Shown here: positions 1 through 12,900 of the stretch, one piece after another
How the letters are laid out: each line of letters opens with the position of its first letter
Position numbering within the stretch: the first letter of the stretch is position 1
NCBI RefSeq assembly: GCF_032854445.1
Contig: NC_088302.1
Location: 2,782,023 to 2,846,022, forward strand
Length of the DNA stretch: 64,000 nt
Source of the DNA: Liolophura sinensis
Lineage: Eukaryota; Mollusca; Polyplacophora; Chitonida; Chitonidae
Direction: 5' to 3'
Position numbers and translations under genes: made by a program
The notes under the pieces: model-generated
The model's database searches: none
What the model saw: only the letters and a program-made list of their open reading frames with translations
Told to the model about the DNA's origin: nothing

Positions 1-174
1 AGTCCATAAAAACAGCTTTTGTCTCTTTAAGAATCTTGCGCATAGCAAAAAACTATTTCATTGACTGATTATCTGAGGGTGATAGAATGATTTTTGTTAC
101 TGATGCATAAGGAGAGATGCTATCCACATTTGTATTACCCTGGTATCCCCTATACATGTATTCCTATGTTTCAG

Positions 175-231
175 AGTGGTGTGGACAGTGACAATGGAGA
201 CTGCTCTGATGATGGAGAGGTCTCTATAAAG
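175..231 (+). CDS. MSL3: MSL3 exon: acidic linker upstream of the MRG domain
   Basis: 19 codons, phase 0 at both ends, between an acceptor (tttcag) and a donor (gtcagt). It encodes an acidic stretch, SGVDSDNGDCSDDGEVSIK, matching the acidic spacer between chromodomain and MRG domain in this family. Confidence 0.75.
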
Positions 232-3200
232 GTCAGTCTAGGTATATTTTGGAGTTGGAGTAAAAGTTATGGAAAATTCTGTTATGGTCTATCAGGTGTA
301 TTTGTTACTTATATACTCCTAAATTCTGTTATGGTCTATTAGGTGTATTTGTTATTTATATATTCCTTCTAAATTCTGTTATGGTCTATCAGGTGTACTT
401 GTTATTTATATATTCCTTCTAAATTCTGTTATGTTCTATCAGGTGTATTTGTTTTTTTATATATGCCTTCTAAATTCTGTTATGGTCTAACAGGTGTATT
501 TGTTATTTATATATGCCTTCTAAATTCTGTTATGGTCTGTCAGGTGTATTTGTTATTTATATATTCCTTCTAAATTCTGTTATGGTCTATCAGGTGTATT
601 TGTTATTTATATATTCCTTCTAAATTCTGTTATGGTGTATCAGGTGTACTTGTTATTTATATATTCCTTCTAAATTCTGTTATGGTGTATCAGGTGTACT
701 TGTTATTTATATATTCCTGCTAAATTCTGTTATGGCCTATCAGGTGTACTTGTTATTTATATATCCCTGCTAAATTCTGTTATGGTCTATCAGGTGTATT
801 TGTTATTTATATATTCCTTCGAAATTCTCTTATGGTCTATCAGGTGTATTTGTTATTTATATATTCCTTCTAAATTCTGTTATGGTCTATCAGGTGTATT
901 TGTTATTTATATATTCCTTCTAAATTCTGTTATGGTCTATCAGGTGTACTTGTTTTTTATATATTCCTTCTAAATTCTGTTATGGTATATCAGGTGTATT
1001 TGTTATTTACATATTCCTGCTAAATCTGTGGAGAATTCTGTTGTCAGGTATGCAGTTCATTTGTGTGGGATTTTTAGATCTGTTTAGAAATTTGTTTTGA
1101 CGGGTTAGTTGTGCTTGACAGTGTGTTATTGCACAATAGGTATCACAGCCAGTAGATTTTGGTGATGAAGTCATGCCATACTCGACAATAGTTCACTTAT
1201 ATCACTATGGTCAGGTTAAAAATGTGGAAGAAGCATGGCAGATCATAGAGAAAACCTCTACCTGTACTTCACCAAAACCATATTGAAGGTTATCCCAAAG
1301 CTTAAAGGTGACATTGTCACCGTACATAAAGAAATTTGATAAATGCAGCACAAAATGATGCTTTCTGAGAGCTTTTAAGATTATGAACGAAAGAAATTTG
1401 TATGAAAATTAAAGTTTTTATCGGTAGTCCATCATATTTATACCGCACTCAGCAAAGTTATACTGGAATCACCTTGTCTGTCTGTCATGGTGAGGGGGAT
1501 ACTGGAATCACCCTATCTGTCTATCATGGGGGGGATATACTGGAATCACCCTATCTGTTTGTCGTTGGGGAGGGGGATTATTGGAATCACCCTGTCTGTC
1601 TGTCATGTGGGGTGGAGGGAGGGGGCATAAACTGAAATCAGCCTATCTGTCTGTCACGGAGGGGATATATATACTGGAATCACCCTATCTGTCTGTCGTT
1701 GTGGGGGGGGGGGGGGGGGGAAATATACTGGAATCAGCCTATCTCTCTGTCATGGGGGTGGAGGGAGGGGGCATAAACTGGAATCAGCCTATCTGTCTGT
1801 CACGGTGGGGATATACTGGAATCAGCCTATCTGTCTGTCACGGAGGGGATATACTGGATTCAGCTTATCTGTCTGTCACTGAGGGGATATACTGGAATCG
1901 GCCTATCTGTCTGTCACGGAGGGGATATACTGGAATCAGCTTATCTGTCTGTCATGGAGGGGATGTACTGATATCACCCTATCTGTTTGTCGTTGGGGAG
2001 GGGGATTATTGGAATCACCCTGTCTGTCTGTCATGTGGGGTGGAGGGAGGGGGCATAAACTGAAATCAGCCTATCTATCTGTCACGGAGGGGATATATAT
2101 ACTGGAATCACCCTATCTGTCTGTCGTTGTGGAGGGGGGTGATATACTGGAATCAGCCTATCTCTCTGTCATGGGGGTGGAGGGAGGGGGCATAAACTGG
2201 AATCAGCCTATCTGTCTGTCACGGTGGGGATATACTGGAATCAGCCTATCTGTCTGTCACGGAGGGGGTATACTGGATTCAGCTTATCTGTCTGTCACTG
2301 AGGGGATATACTGGAATCAACCTATCTGTCTGTCACGGTGGGGATATACTGGAATCAGCCTATCTGTCTGTCACGGAGGGGATATACTGGAATCAGCTTA
2401 TCCGTCTGTCATGGAGGGGATATACTGATATCACCCTATCTGTCTGCCGTGGGAGTGGGGGGGCATAAACTGGAATCAGCATATCTGTCTGTCAGTGAAG
2501 GGATATACTGGAATCAGCCTAGCTGTCTGTCACTGAGGGGATATACTGGAATCGGTCTATCTGCCTGTCATGGAGGGGATATACTGGAATCAGCCTGTCT
2601 GTCTTTCATGGAGGGGATATACTGGAATCAGCCTATCTGTCTTTCATGGAGGGGATGGTCTGTCTGTAGACACAATTTTGTCCTTCTCCTCCCAAAGTAC
2701 AGCGCCAATTTCAGTAAACTTAGCATACATCTTGCATATTAACTTGCCCCTAACTTGAGCATGCCTAACTGCATTTGAACGCTGTGACCTCATGGGAAGA
2801 ATGTTCATCAGCGGAGGCAAGCGCCAAGTGAGACAAAGAGGATATATACATTTAAGTGTAGAATATTTGTTCCATGTAGCCTGGTAAATGTGAAGTTCGG
2901 GCCTGAAAAAACCTTGGTAAAAGCCAGAAATTTAAAATACACTTTTTAAATTTGAAGTGTATGAACCCTGGTATTAGCCTTCATGTATGGCAACTTTCCA
3001 TATTTAACATCCTATATATTTCGTTTTTATGTTCTGAAAAAAGAAAGTTCTGCATGAGTTCATTCTATATGATCCTGACATTCATTTTTGTCCATAGCAA
3101 CTTCTATGTAAATTGACATGTACATGTAGCTGTTTTATGAATCTTGGACTTGATGCTATTCCATTTGTCATGTGTATTTATCTGACTGCTGCCACTATTT

Positions 3201-6200
3201 CTCTTTGTTTGTCAGGGAAAATACACTCATGTTGAAATACCTATACCAAAGATCCTGAAGGAGAAATTGGAAGAAGACTATTACAATATCAACAGAGCCG
3301 GAAAGGTATGTTATCATTCATCTACATTGACACCATGTGGAGGGCGTGCACACCAGATGACTGGAGAGCCACACTGACACCATGTGGAGGGTGTTCACAC
3401 CCAATGACTGGAGACTCACATTGACACCATGTGGAGGGTGTGCACCCCCAATGACTGGAGACCCACATTGACACCATGTGGAGGGTGTGCGCACCCGATG
3501 ACTGGAGACTCACATTGACACCATGTGGAGGGTGTTCACACCCGATGACTGGAGACTCACATTGACACCATGTGAAGGGTGTTCACACCCGATGACTGGA
3601 GACCCACACTGACACCATGTTGAGGGTGTGCTCACCCAATGACTGGAGACCCACACTGACACCATGTGGAGGGTGTTCACACCCAATGACTGGAGACCCA
3701 CACTGACACCATGTGGAGGGCATGCACACCAGATGACTGGAGACCCACACTGACACCATGTGGAGGGTGTCCTCACCCAATGACTGGAGACCCACACTGA
3801 CACCATGTGGAGGGTGTGCACCCCCAATGACTGGAGACCCACATTGACACCATGTGAAGGGTGTGCGCACCCGATGACTGGAGACCCACATTGACACCAT
3901 GTGGAGGGTATGCACACCAGATGACTGGAGACCCACACTGACACCATGTGGAGGGTGTGCTCACCCAATGACTGGAGACTCACATTGACACCATGTGGAG
4001 GGCATGCACACCCGATGACTGGAGACCCACACTGACACCATGTGGAGGGTGTCCATAAGCAAACAGCGCCTGGAGGCCCCCTTTTGAAAATCTGACCCTT
4101 ACACTATTTTTTGTCCTCTTTACTTACATTTAATTCTTCCTTTCTCAGATGCTGTGAATTTCACGGGTGTTGAAGCATGTACATGCACTATCAAAAACAT
4201 GTAAAAAACCACAGTTAGGTTGCCACCAAGATAGTATAAGGTTAACAATACTTGTGTTGAGCACAGAAGCCAGGCGCATTTTCTCAAATGTTACAGAGCA
4301 TGCACCAGGACAATATACACTCAATGAATTATCTCCCCTTGTCCTCAGTCTGCAGATGGCCTCGGACCCCCATTAATTTTCCATAAGCGACAATGTTAAC
4401 GTCTAGCGCTGTAGCTCAGTCCCAAACATTCCGTGGCCAATAAGCTTTGTTGCATACCTGGCCCAGCCTGTGAGAAAGAAGCCATAAAAATCTTGACATA
4501 GGTTGACCGTCAAAATCTGGACCTTTCCATGCCGGCAGCTGGGAGGCATGCCTAGAACGCCAAGCCTCATCACTACCTCACACCTTGTGTCCTCTCACCC
4601 AGAATTTCAAACTTTCATCAATACAGCTCATACCTCCTCAAAGTTTAGACAGTTTCCAGCATTTTAATACCAAGCATGCACCTGTGCACCAAAAATGGAT
4701 GCCTGGGAGCAAAAAAAGACTTTATACCCTAAGATTCACAGAACTACAATCGTCCCTACCGAAAAACGGAAGTTGTAATGGGGGTCTGTGTCCAGATGTG
4801 GGTAGAATAGGGGAATTTCAAGACTTTAACGGCAAAAGAGTTTGAACTCGAAACCCCTCTGTTGTCCTTGGTCTCTTTCTGCATTTCTCTATCCAATGAC
4901 TGACCATTCAGATCTATACGAAAGACACCTGGCCTCTGCTACAGTAAAAAAGTGAGGCAATTAGTGTTAATCAGTGAATGTTCTATATGAGAAAAATACC
5001 TTGGACAAGACAAATTTTCATGGGTCAAAATGAAGGCGTGCCTTCATTACTATTCATCTGACTTGCTTTCAGATAGGGTGTTTGTTAGCAAGCCTCACAT
5101 TTCCAGAAAAAAGGAGATGGTTGGCATCACTCATCACCTACAGGTGGACCATAAGTCTCCCGACATGTGATGAAAAATTGAACTCCATTAATATTGACTG
5201 TCCTATTTTATCAAAGCTGTTGTCATAGTAACTTTTACAACAACAACATGTTATGGCTTATGGCGGTATGGTAATTCCATTAATCATTCTGGATTCTGTT
5301 TTTCAGCCATCTGTATCAGATTTGTGTTCTCCTGTCTGTAGAGATAGGAGAAGGATGGCTAGGGACCTCTCCATGAGGAGAGTAAACCTACATGTAGTGA
5401 TAGACATTGTATTCTTGGATCCTCAGGGTGCCCTAAGCCAAAAAATGAAAAGTTTCTCTTGTCACAGTCCAAAAGTCACTATCTAAAAAGCTGTCTTGGA
5501 AGAAGATTTGTCTGAATAATCGGAACCTAATGTTGACCGCTTTTCAGTTCATCTTCTAGTTGGATTATTTAATGGCACATTTTGAATGACTGTTCCTAGT
5601 TCTTCCCATTGACAGGAAAATAACTTGAAGGGACTTGTTATTTGTTATGTTTTAGGTTATCCAGTTGCCTGCAGAACCAAACATCATCACCCTACTGGAA
5701 GGCTATGTGAAGAATTTTGTCATGAACTTCCTGTTCAGCTCCACGGAGAAACTACGACCAGGATTGCGAGAGTTCACCAAGCCGGAGCCAGAGAAAAGGT
5801 TATTGTGATACTTTTTGTTGACTGATTGGTTAGATTTTATTTAGGCATGGATGTGCACACACATTTCTTCTGAACTTAAAAAACAAATGTCAGTAATTGG
5901 TTCAAATCCTTCCTGTTGAGGGAGGCATATATTCATTTTATAGTGCTGAATTTGCAGCATATAAAATTGTCAAAATCTTGAAATACATGATGTTATTTTC
6001 ATTCCTGTTCATTTTTTCTATATATCATAATGATTTGACATGATACTCAAGAAGTTTCTACTTAAATTGTGACATTGAAGTTAAGGGTGGAGGAAAGTAG
6101 AGGGAGAGGCGGGTTTCAAGCGGCTTAAGCACTAAGGGACATCGACAATCTGTGTATTTTATTTATGAATAATTGGTCTGAATTTAGAATCTGAAATTGA

Positions 6201-9200
6201 CTCTTTTTGTTTTTGTGCTTTAAGAATTTGTTTGTTGCTGCTTCAGTGTACCATTGTGTAAGGAAGTGATGCATGGCTTAAGGGTGTGTTTTGACTTCAC
6301 GCTCCAGCTGTTACTTCTGTACAACGCCGAAAGAGATCAACATGACTCTGCTGTTACACATTTCAAACCACCCAGTCCTGTGAATGGGCCACCGCTTATC
6401 AAGAAGGAAGTTGAAAGGTTAGTGCAAAAAAGCATGGGCAGAAATTGAAAAAAATCGTAAAGATAACTGAAAAGAGTAAGAATAAGTTACATCTGAAAGT
6501 GCTACCCATTCGTTGACATTCATTATAAAAAATGCAGTCAATTTCTTGGATCATGTGTTTTGTTTGTCTGCTGTATTTTTGGTGTTCAGCTCAGGCACAT
6601 CTGTCTTCAAACTTTGATATAATGGGTCATTGTGGTAAAATATATTGTTTGTTGACTTGTTTTAACCTGTTAACAAAACAGTTTTGAACACCTACCCAGT
6701 GGAATAGACCTTGATAATATTATTGTGTCTGCACTGTGTATGATCTGTTTTAGTCCCAGTCATGAAGCACCGCCCTCCCCAACAGTTACCTGCCCGTCTC
6801 GACGAAGAGCTTCAACCCGTCTTCACAGTTCATCAGGAGGCGAGCCATCACCCAAAATTCCCAAACTGTCCCCCAAAGTTCCCAAAGATGATGAGTCTGA
6901 AAGCGATGAGCCCCCTGCTCGCCGCCTTACACGTAGGTCCATGTCAGAGGTCAGCAAGAAAGGTTCGGAGGTCACATGTTCACAAAGGTCACGGTATGGC
7001 TCACAGACTACCAGGAGGCTGTCACGCTCCGACAGAGCGAGTGTGTGTTTGGAGCCGAAGGTGACAAGGTCATCACGCCGACATGGAAGCGTTACATCAC
7101 CTGGACCCTCAGACAAACACCCAGACGCCCCTGACACTGCCCCAGAGTCCTGTAACAACAACACCGCCACAACCACTAATCACACCCACCAGGAGAGTGT
7201 CAGCCAGTCAGTGCTGTCAGGCCTTTCACAGCGCGTCACCCCTCCCCCACCCCTCCTTTTACCAAGTGCAATATCCAGCAAGGGTTCATCTCCGCACCTC
7301 ACCCCGACCTCTCAGACTCAGCACAACTCACAGACGGCCTCTGACAAGGAGATGGCACTCAATGAAGTACTGGCCTGGAAGATGCTGACTCCAGAGCAGG
7401 AGAAGTCTCCCCTGCCCTGCCTCATCTACGGAGCACATCACCTGCTCAGACTCTTTGGTAAGGCCATCCTTAAAAAATTCATTGTTGCATGTGACACAAC
7501 TCAATCAGAAGAAATAGAGTAGGAATTATTTTTTCTTTAATCTGGGTAAGCAAACAGATGTGATTTCATGGAAATTTTAAACATTGAGATCGAAATTATT
7601 AATGTTGACCTTTCAGTTTATAATCCAAATAAAAAGAGTAGCAGCGTCATTTTATGGGTTGGATCATCCCCAACAAGTACATGTTTGAAGGATGAGACAT
7701 TTTATGGGTAGGATCATCCCTAACAAGTACATGTTTGAAGGATGAGACATTTGAAGGATGAGACATTTTATGGGTAGGATCATCCCTAACAAGTACATGT
7801 TTGACGGATGAGACATTTGAAGGATGAGACATTTTATGGGTAGGATCATTCCTAACAAGTACATGTTTGAAGGATGAGACATTTTATGGGTAGGATCATT
7901 CCTAACAAGTACGTGTTTGAAGAATGAGACATTTTATGGGTAGGATCATTTCTAACAAGCACATGTTTGAAGGATGAGACATTTTATGGGTAGGATCATT
8001 CCTAACAATTACGTGTTTTAAGGGTGAGACATTTTATGGGTAGGATCATCCCTTCTGTGAGCCTGACTTTAAAAAGCCCTACATGTACATTGTTCTGCAG
8101 TAAAAAAAGAAATCATTGTAAACTTCCTAAACCAAAACATTATAGCGGTAGCTTTGTTTGAGATTTTGATAAATGTGTGCCTGGGTGCCTAAGCTTGTTA
8201 TACCTGTGCTATGCATCCTGTACTGCTAGGACACAGTCCATGTGATGTACACCCACATGATGGTGTGCTGTGTGTCCTGTACTGCTAGGACACAGTCTAT
8301 GTGACGTACACCCACATGATGGTGTGCTGTGTGTCCTGTACTGCTAGGACACAGTCCATGTGATGTACACCCACATAATGGTGTGCTATGTGTCCTGCAC
8401 TGCTAGGACACAGTCCATGTGATGTACACCCACATAATGGTGTGCTGTGTGTCCTGTACTGCTAGGACACAGTCCACGATGTACACCCACATAATGGTGT
8501 GCTGTGTGTCCAGTACTGCTAGGACACAGTCCATGTGATGTACACCCACATAATGGTGTGATATGCATCCTGTACTGCTAGGACACAGTCCATGTGATGT
8601 ACACCCACATAATGGTTTGCTGTGCATCCTGTACTGCTAGGACACAGTCCATGATGTACACCCACATAATGGTGTGCTATGCATCCTGTACTGCTAGGAC
8701 ACAGTCCATGATGTACACCCACATAATGGTGTGCTGTGTGTCCTGTACTGCTAGGACACAGTCCATGTGATGTACACCCACATAATGGTGTGCTGTGTGT
8801 CCTGTACTGCTAGGACACAGTCCATGTGATGTACACCCACATAATGGTTTGCTGTGCATCCTGTACTGCTAGGACACAGTCCATGTGATGTACACCCACA
8901 TAATGGTTTGCTGTGCATCCTGTACTGCTAGGACACAGTCCATGATGTACACCCACATAATGGTGTGCTGTGCATACTGTACTGCTAGGACACAGTCCAT
9001 GTGATGTACACCCACATGATGGTGTGCTATGCACCCTGTACTGCTAGGACACAGTCCATGATGTACACCCACATAATGGTGTGCTGTGTGTCCTGTACTG
9101 CTAGGACACAGTCCATGATGTACACCCACATAATGGTGTGCTGTGTGTCCTGTACTGCTAGGACACAGTCTATGTGATGTACACCCACATAATGGTGTGA

Positions 9201-9976
9201 TATGCATCCTGTACTGCTAGGACACAGTCCATGTGATGTACAACCACATAATGGTGTGATATGCATCCTGCACTGCTAGGACACAGTCTATGTGTGTCCT
9301 GTACTGCTAGGACACAGTCCATGTGATGTACACCCACATAACTGACATGCACTTTCCAGGTGTGGTTCCACATTTTTATTTGAACAGTGCTGTCTCACTG
9401 TGCCCTTCTTTCTTGTTTCAGTGAAGTTGCCAGAATTAGTGGGGAGGATGAAGCTTGGAGAACACAAGCAGAAAGCTCTTCTCAAGCACTTTGAGTTATT
9501 TCTCGAGTAAGTTCCATGAAATACATACTGTTTCTGTTACATTATGCTACAGTGTAGAGATCACAGACAGATGAGACTGCATGGCTTGTGGTATGTGGCA
9601 GATTCTTCATGTTGGGCTCTTAATGGCTAAAATTAAACCCCAGCTCTGCCTGGCAGGCCCTTGACCTGTGGGCCATGAGGTTAATCCACTTTGTACCTGA
9701 CAAAGACCATTATTTCCCTCTATTAATTTACTTGACCCCTCTCATTTTGGTACACCAACCAAATAATGGTACAATTCAATTCAAATGCCTATAAAATAAA
9801 GAATTTGTACAAATTTGAAAATACTCACCCTTTAAACCAGCTTCTTCAGATGGAGTTTATACTGGAATAGTTATAAGGTTTGTAAACCTTCTAGGTACCT
9901 GGCGACTAGACACGAGGAGTTGTTACCAGAGACAGTCTATGTGAATGTTGGGGAGGAGAGGACTGGAGGCAGCTGA
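175..9976 (+). CDS. MSL3: MSL3 homologue (male-specific lethal 3), 3' part, 7 exons
   Basis: Chromatin-binding subunit of the MSL histone H4K16 acetyltransferase complex, acting in the nucleus. Exons seen: 175-231, 3216-3305, 5656-5798, 6247-6417, 6754-7457, 9422-9506 and 9895-9976. All have AG/GT borders and compatible phases, and together give 443 codons plus TGA at 9974-9976. The MRG domain starts with IPIPKILKEKLEEDYYNINR, continues through LPAEPNIITLLEGYVKNF and LCKEVMHGLRVCFDFTL, is broken by a long Ser/Pro/Arg-rich linker, and resumes with NEVLAWKM, YGAHHLLRLFVKLPEL and LLKHFELFLEYLA. This split MRG domain with a large insert is the MSL3 layout. MRG15 lacks the insert, and the C-terminal LLPETVYV also matches MSL3. 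The 5' exons with the chromodomain lie before the window. No frameshift or stop is seen. Confidence 0.92.
269..1026. repeat. 50-bp minisatellite in MSL3 intron
   Basis: About 15 tandem copies of an AT-rich 50-bp unit containing aaattctgttatggtctatc followed by aggtgtatttgtt. Copies differ by scattered point changes. The array begins within 40 bp of the exon ending at 231. Confidence 0.93.
1445..2665. repeat. ~37-bp minisatellite with a 428-bp higher-order repeat, MSL3 intron
   Basis: Variable-length units of about 30-40 bp built on ggaatcagcctatctgtctg plus a G-rich spacer. A block starting near 1580 recurs almost unchanged 428 bp later, so the array also has a higher-order period. An 18-G run lies at 1703-1720. 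Open frames through it are artefacts of the repeat. Confidence 0.9.
3216..3305 (+). CDS. MSL3: MSL3 exon: start of the MRG domain
   Basis: 30 codons, phase 0 to 0, acceptor ttgtcag and donor gtatgt. It encodes VEIPIPKILKEKLEEDYYNI, the first MRG helix region. Confidence 0.9.
3327..4055. repeat. 47-bp minisatellite in MSL3 intron
   Basis: About 15 copies of a unit built from tgacaccatgtggagggtgt and tgactggagacccacac. It starts 22 bp after the exon ending at 3305. The complementary strand lacks stops over long stretches because the unit has none, not because it codes. Confidence 0.93.
4056..5655 (+). other. Unique intron sequence of MSL3
   Basis: Rest of the intron after the 47-bp array. No exon-like or repeat signal was recognised. 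Confidence 0.5.
5656..5798 (+). CDS. MSL3: MSL3 exon: MRG domain, second segment
   Basis: 143 bp, acceptor ttttag and donor gttatt, ending with two bases of a split serine codon. It encodes LPAEPNIITLLEGYVKNFVM, typical of MRG proteins. Confidence 0.9.
6247..6417 (+). CDS. MSL3: MSL3 exon: MRG core segment before the linker
   Basis: 171 bp, acceptor cttcag and donor gttagt. It encodes VPLCKEVMHGLRVCFDFTLQ and then LLLLYNAERDQ. In the family this is where the MRG core pauses and the MSL3-specific insert begins. Confidence 0.9.
6754..7457 (+). CDS. MSL3: MSL3 exon: Ser/Pro/Arg-rich linker and return of the MRG domain
   Basis: 704-bp exon. The first ~200 codons are low complexity: Ser/Pro/Arg/Thr-rich with basic clusters such as RRRAS and ARRLTRR. 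The last part, LNEVLAWKM and LIYGAHHLLRLF, re-enters the MRG domain. Phase 1 donor (ggtaagg). Confidence 0.9.
7649..8052. repeat. 50/66-bp minisatellite in MSL3 intron
   Basis: About seven copies of a unit containing attttatgggtaggatcatc and aacaagtacatgtttgaagg. Some units carry an extra 16-bp internal duplication (ttgaaggatgagacat), so the period alternates between about 50 and 66 bp. Confidence 0.9.
8203..9342. repeat. 59/56-bp minisatellite with a hairpin in each unit, MSL3 intron
   Basis: About 19-20 copies. Many units contain an 8-bp perfect inverted repeat, TGTGTCCT gtactgct AGGACACA (for example 8271-8294). A 3-bp indel (gtg) gives two length classes. The array ends about 80 bp before the acceptor of the exon at 9422. 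Confidence 0.93.
9422..9506 (+). CDS. MSL3: MSL3 exon: MRG domain C-terminal helices
   Basis: 85 bp, acceptor tgtttcag and strong donor gtaagt. It encodes VKLPELVGRMKLGEHKQKAL followed by LKHFELFL. It lies directly after the 59-bp minisatellite array. Confidence 0.9.
9895..9976 (+). CDS. MSL3: MSL3 terminal exon
   Basis: 82 bp, acceptor ccttctag. It encodes YLATRHEELLPETVYVNVGE and then ERTGGS before TGA. The YLA...LLPETVYV stretch corresponds to the conserved MSL3 C-terminus. Confidence 0.88.
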
Positions 9977-12900
9977 TTACAGGTGTGCTCAGGTAGATAC
10001 TCCGGTGTGTGGGACCAAAGATCGGCCAGGTGTGGCACCAGGACCAGAAACACAACATAGTGGGAGCTTCATGGCTGGGAAATCTATTGTTAAGATGTTC
10101 AAGTCAGTCTTGTTTTCACCTTGTCACCCCTACTGAATGGCCAGATAATTGGTGTGACCTGAATTCTGTTTGATGAAGCATGCAGTTGTGACATTATCAG
10201 ATGTTCATCTGTTTTAACCAGATTCTAGAGCTAGTAAATGAGAGAAACAGGCAACAATAGGCAGCAGCTACGTGTTCTGATGCAGTGGAAAATGTCAGAG
10301 ATGTCTGGCTACATGTGACCAAAATTTCGACGAATGCTGTAGTTCAGGGATCTGTTTGGTTTCTTTCCTGAATTGCTTGGAGGTAGAGAGAACTTATTGA
10401 GGATGTAAGTTTTTTATTATATTAATAATTTATTGCTAATATACTTTTGTATGTTGTAAGTTCTGAATAAGCGCCTTTGCAGCAAATCGTTACAGCTCAC
10501 TTCTTCACAAGCCCTCCAGAATGACAAATCCGCACAAAGGTTGACAACTTTATTTTATGTACATGCCGATAGACGTGTCACTTAAAAGAAAGGACAACAG
10601 AAAATATAAATTATTTTAGCCGTGGGATCCATACAGACCGAAGCGAGCATAGGTATTTGTTTGATTACATGATTGGTAATTCTATAAACCACCTCCTCAT
10701 CTGGAATTGTTATGAGGCCATGAGATATTTCATTTTGGAGAAACCAGAAACAAGGTGTAGCCTTATGTGTACCCTATGCTCTTAAGCACTAGAGACGAGA
10801 CACTGCTTTATCATGCGAAGTACTGTCCCCTTAACTATTAGAAGCAAACGCCAATCGTTGTGGTCTCCTGGTTGAGACCCTGGGGAATAACCCCACACAT
10901 ATTCCACAACCACTTTGAAAATGGCTTTTAAGGTATATCAGAATTGTCTCGTAATCAGAAGGAAAACAGCTGATTTAACACAACTTCCACGTGTCAAAAT
11001 CGTGAACAAGTCATGTTACAGTGAAACAGATGCCTTCTTAGGTGGTAAAAATATCTCACCCTTGATTGGTTTTAAATGAGAACATGGCCGCCCGTTTTTC
11101 CCTATGTGAGATCGTGATATTTCTGTTATCCTACATCACAACAATGAAAAGGAATGTTTTTTTTAACTTAAAATGTAACTCTTTATCAATACATATCTAT
11201 ACATTTGATTGTTTTAGTTATAAATGATAATGATATTTTTACAAACTGTAATTAGTTGTTTCAAATTTAGTTCAAGAAATTTTTTATATACCTATTGTAA
11301 TCATTTAAAAGAAAAGGATATAAATCTGACATCAATCTGGAGAGGTTGCAGGACTGTTGTTCTACCCCAAAATTGTCTTCTCCATACTTAGCACGTCTTT
11401 GTGGTGTTCTCCTCATTCAGGCATGTGAAAATTTTCAGGCCAATACTATTGAAATTATATCAGGGTGTGCTTTGTATGAATCAGATAGAGGAGGGAGATG
11501 GTATCTAATATTTGCTGTATTCTCCTTAGCAAACATTGAAAATTAAGCAAATAAGAAACCAGTGTTTAGAAAATGATTCAAGCCCGTACTGCTTCAGGTG
11601 TTATAAGAGAGTGCAAGAATGCTGATGTCATAATTTACTGCTGCATAACTCAAGCATAACTCACATGAAGCGAGTTTCAACTAGTGAGTCAGAGCGAGTC
11701 TTTTGCAAACATATTGCGAGGTATATACTCGTGTGGTGCGAGAACTACACTTGCAGTTAGTCATAGTCAGTAGCAGACGGTGGTTTTCTTCAGTGGTCAC
11801 AAGTGTTTTTGGTAGGGCCAAAAAATCTGTGATCTGTAAATGGCTTGTCGAAACTCGCTTCGTGCGAGACCCGCTTTAATCAAACTGTAAAATTTGTATA
11901 AGAAAATCACCACAAGATATCTTGAACAGTTCAAATCTGTCATACTTAATAGGCAGTTGATTAAGGTCAGTAATTATATGTAATCCAGTATCGTTGCTGT
12001 CAGCCATCTTGGATTTCCTAGCTATCACACATACTCCTTCCAGCATGCGTGTCCCTCTCAAGGCTCGCTTTACATCTCTTCCACCACAAGAAAAGTTTTA
12101 CGTTTGAAGCCTGTGTGATGTCCTCACACAGATTTATTAAATCAGCATTTATCAATAAAGTTGTTACCGGTTTTTTGTGTATACTTTATGTGAAAAGAAT
12201 GCAAGTGTTTTATGTAATAAACAATAGAACTAAGGCTTGAGAGACAGTTTTTGTGTTCTGACATCACTTCCTGCCTTATCACCATGACTTGGTGACCTCA
12301 GCATTTTTAAGATTTTTGTGAAAAATTTGCTAGTGGTGGCAGTAATGTAAAGCAAATGTTAGAGAGCGGCACATGCGCTGTGAGGAGTATGGCCATTATA
12401 CCTGTCTCTTGGTTAGCATATACTGTACTAGTTGGCATGAGACCTATCAGCCCCTGGTCTCGCTCAGTTTACTTGTATTAAAATGTTTAAATCCACAGTT
12501 AATTGTGTTCAATGATAAATTGTTGCTGACATGTAAATCCATACAGGTACAACAATCATTTTAATTTATATGGCCAGTCATTTTCATATCTTGCTTTATT
12601 GAGATATGTGTAAATATTGTAAATAATTATTGCTGGTTAAAATATTATGTGAAGAAGAATGATCTGATCTCATAACACACGCGAAAGCTTTCTGTAATGT
12701 CCTTGGATAAATTGATTGTTAGCTGGTCATACCATCAAAATGGCGTCTTGTTTGATATATGGTAGATTTTGTAATAAAGCCATGCTCTGGCATTGATATT
12801 ACTTTACAATTTACTGGTTTTATGTTTATTTGAATTCCAAGGTGAATGCTTGACCCAATGAGAATCCTTTCTCAAAAGTATTTTCATCAGCTAAATGTAT

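Noticed and set aside
1402..2758. Plus-strand repetitive open frames
   Set aside because: Minisatellite in an MSL3 intron; frames change with every unit-length variation.
3322..3983. Minus-strand open frames of up to 157 codons
   Set aside because: Entirely within the 47-bp array in an MSL3 intron, on the opposite strand; stop-free because the unit is.
6823..7176. 117-codon minus-strand frame
   Set aside because: Shadow of the large MSL3 linker exon, which is supported by splice phases and family match.
8386..9373. CRISPR-like regular array
   Set aside because: Units are contiguous with no unique spacers and the context is an animal intron; this is a minisatellite.
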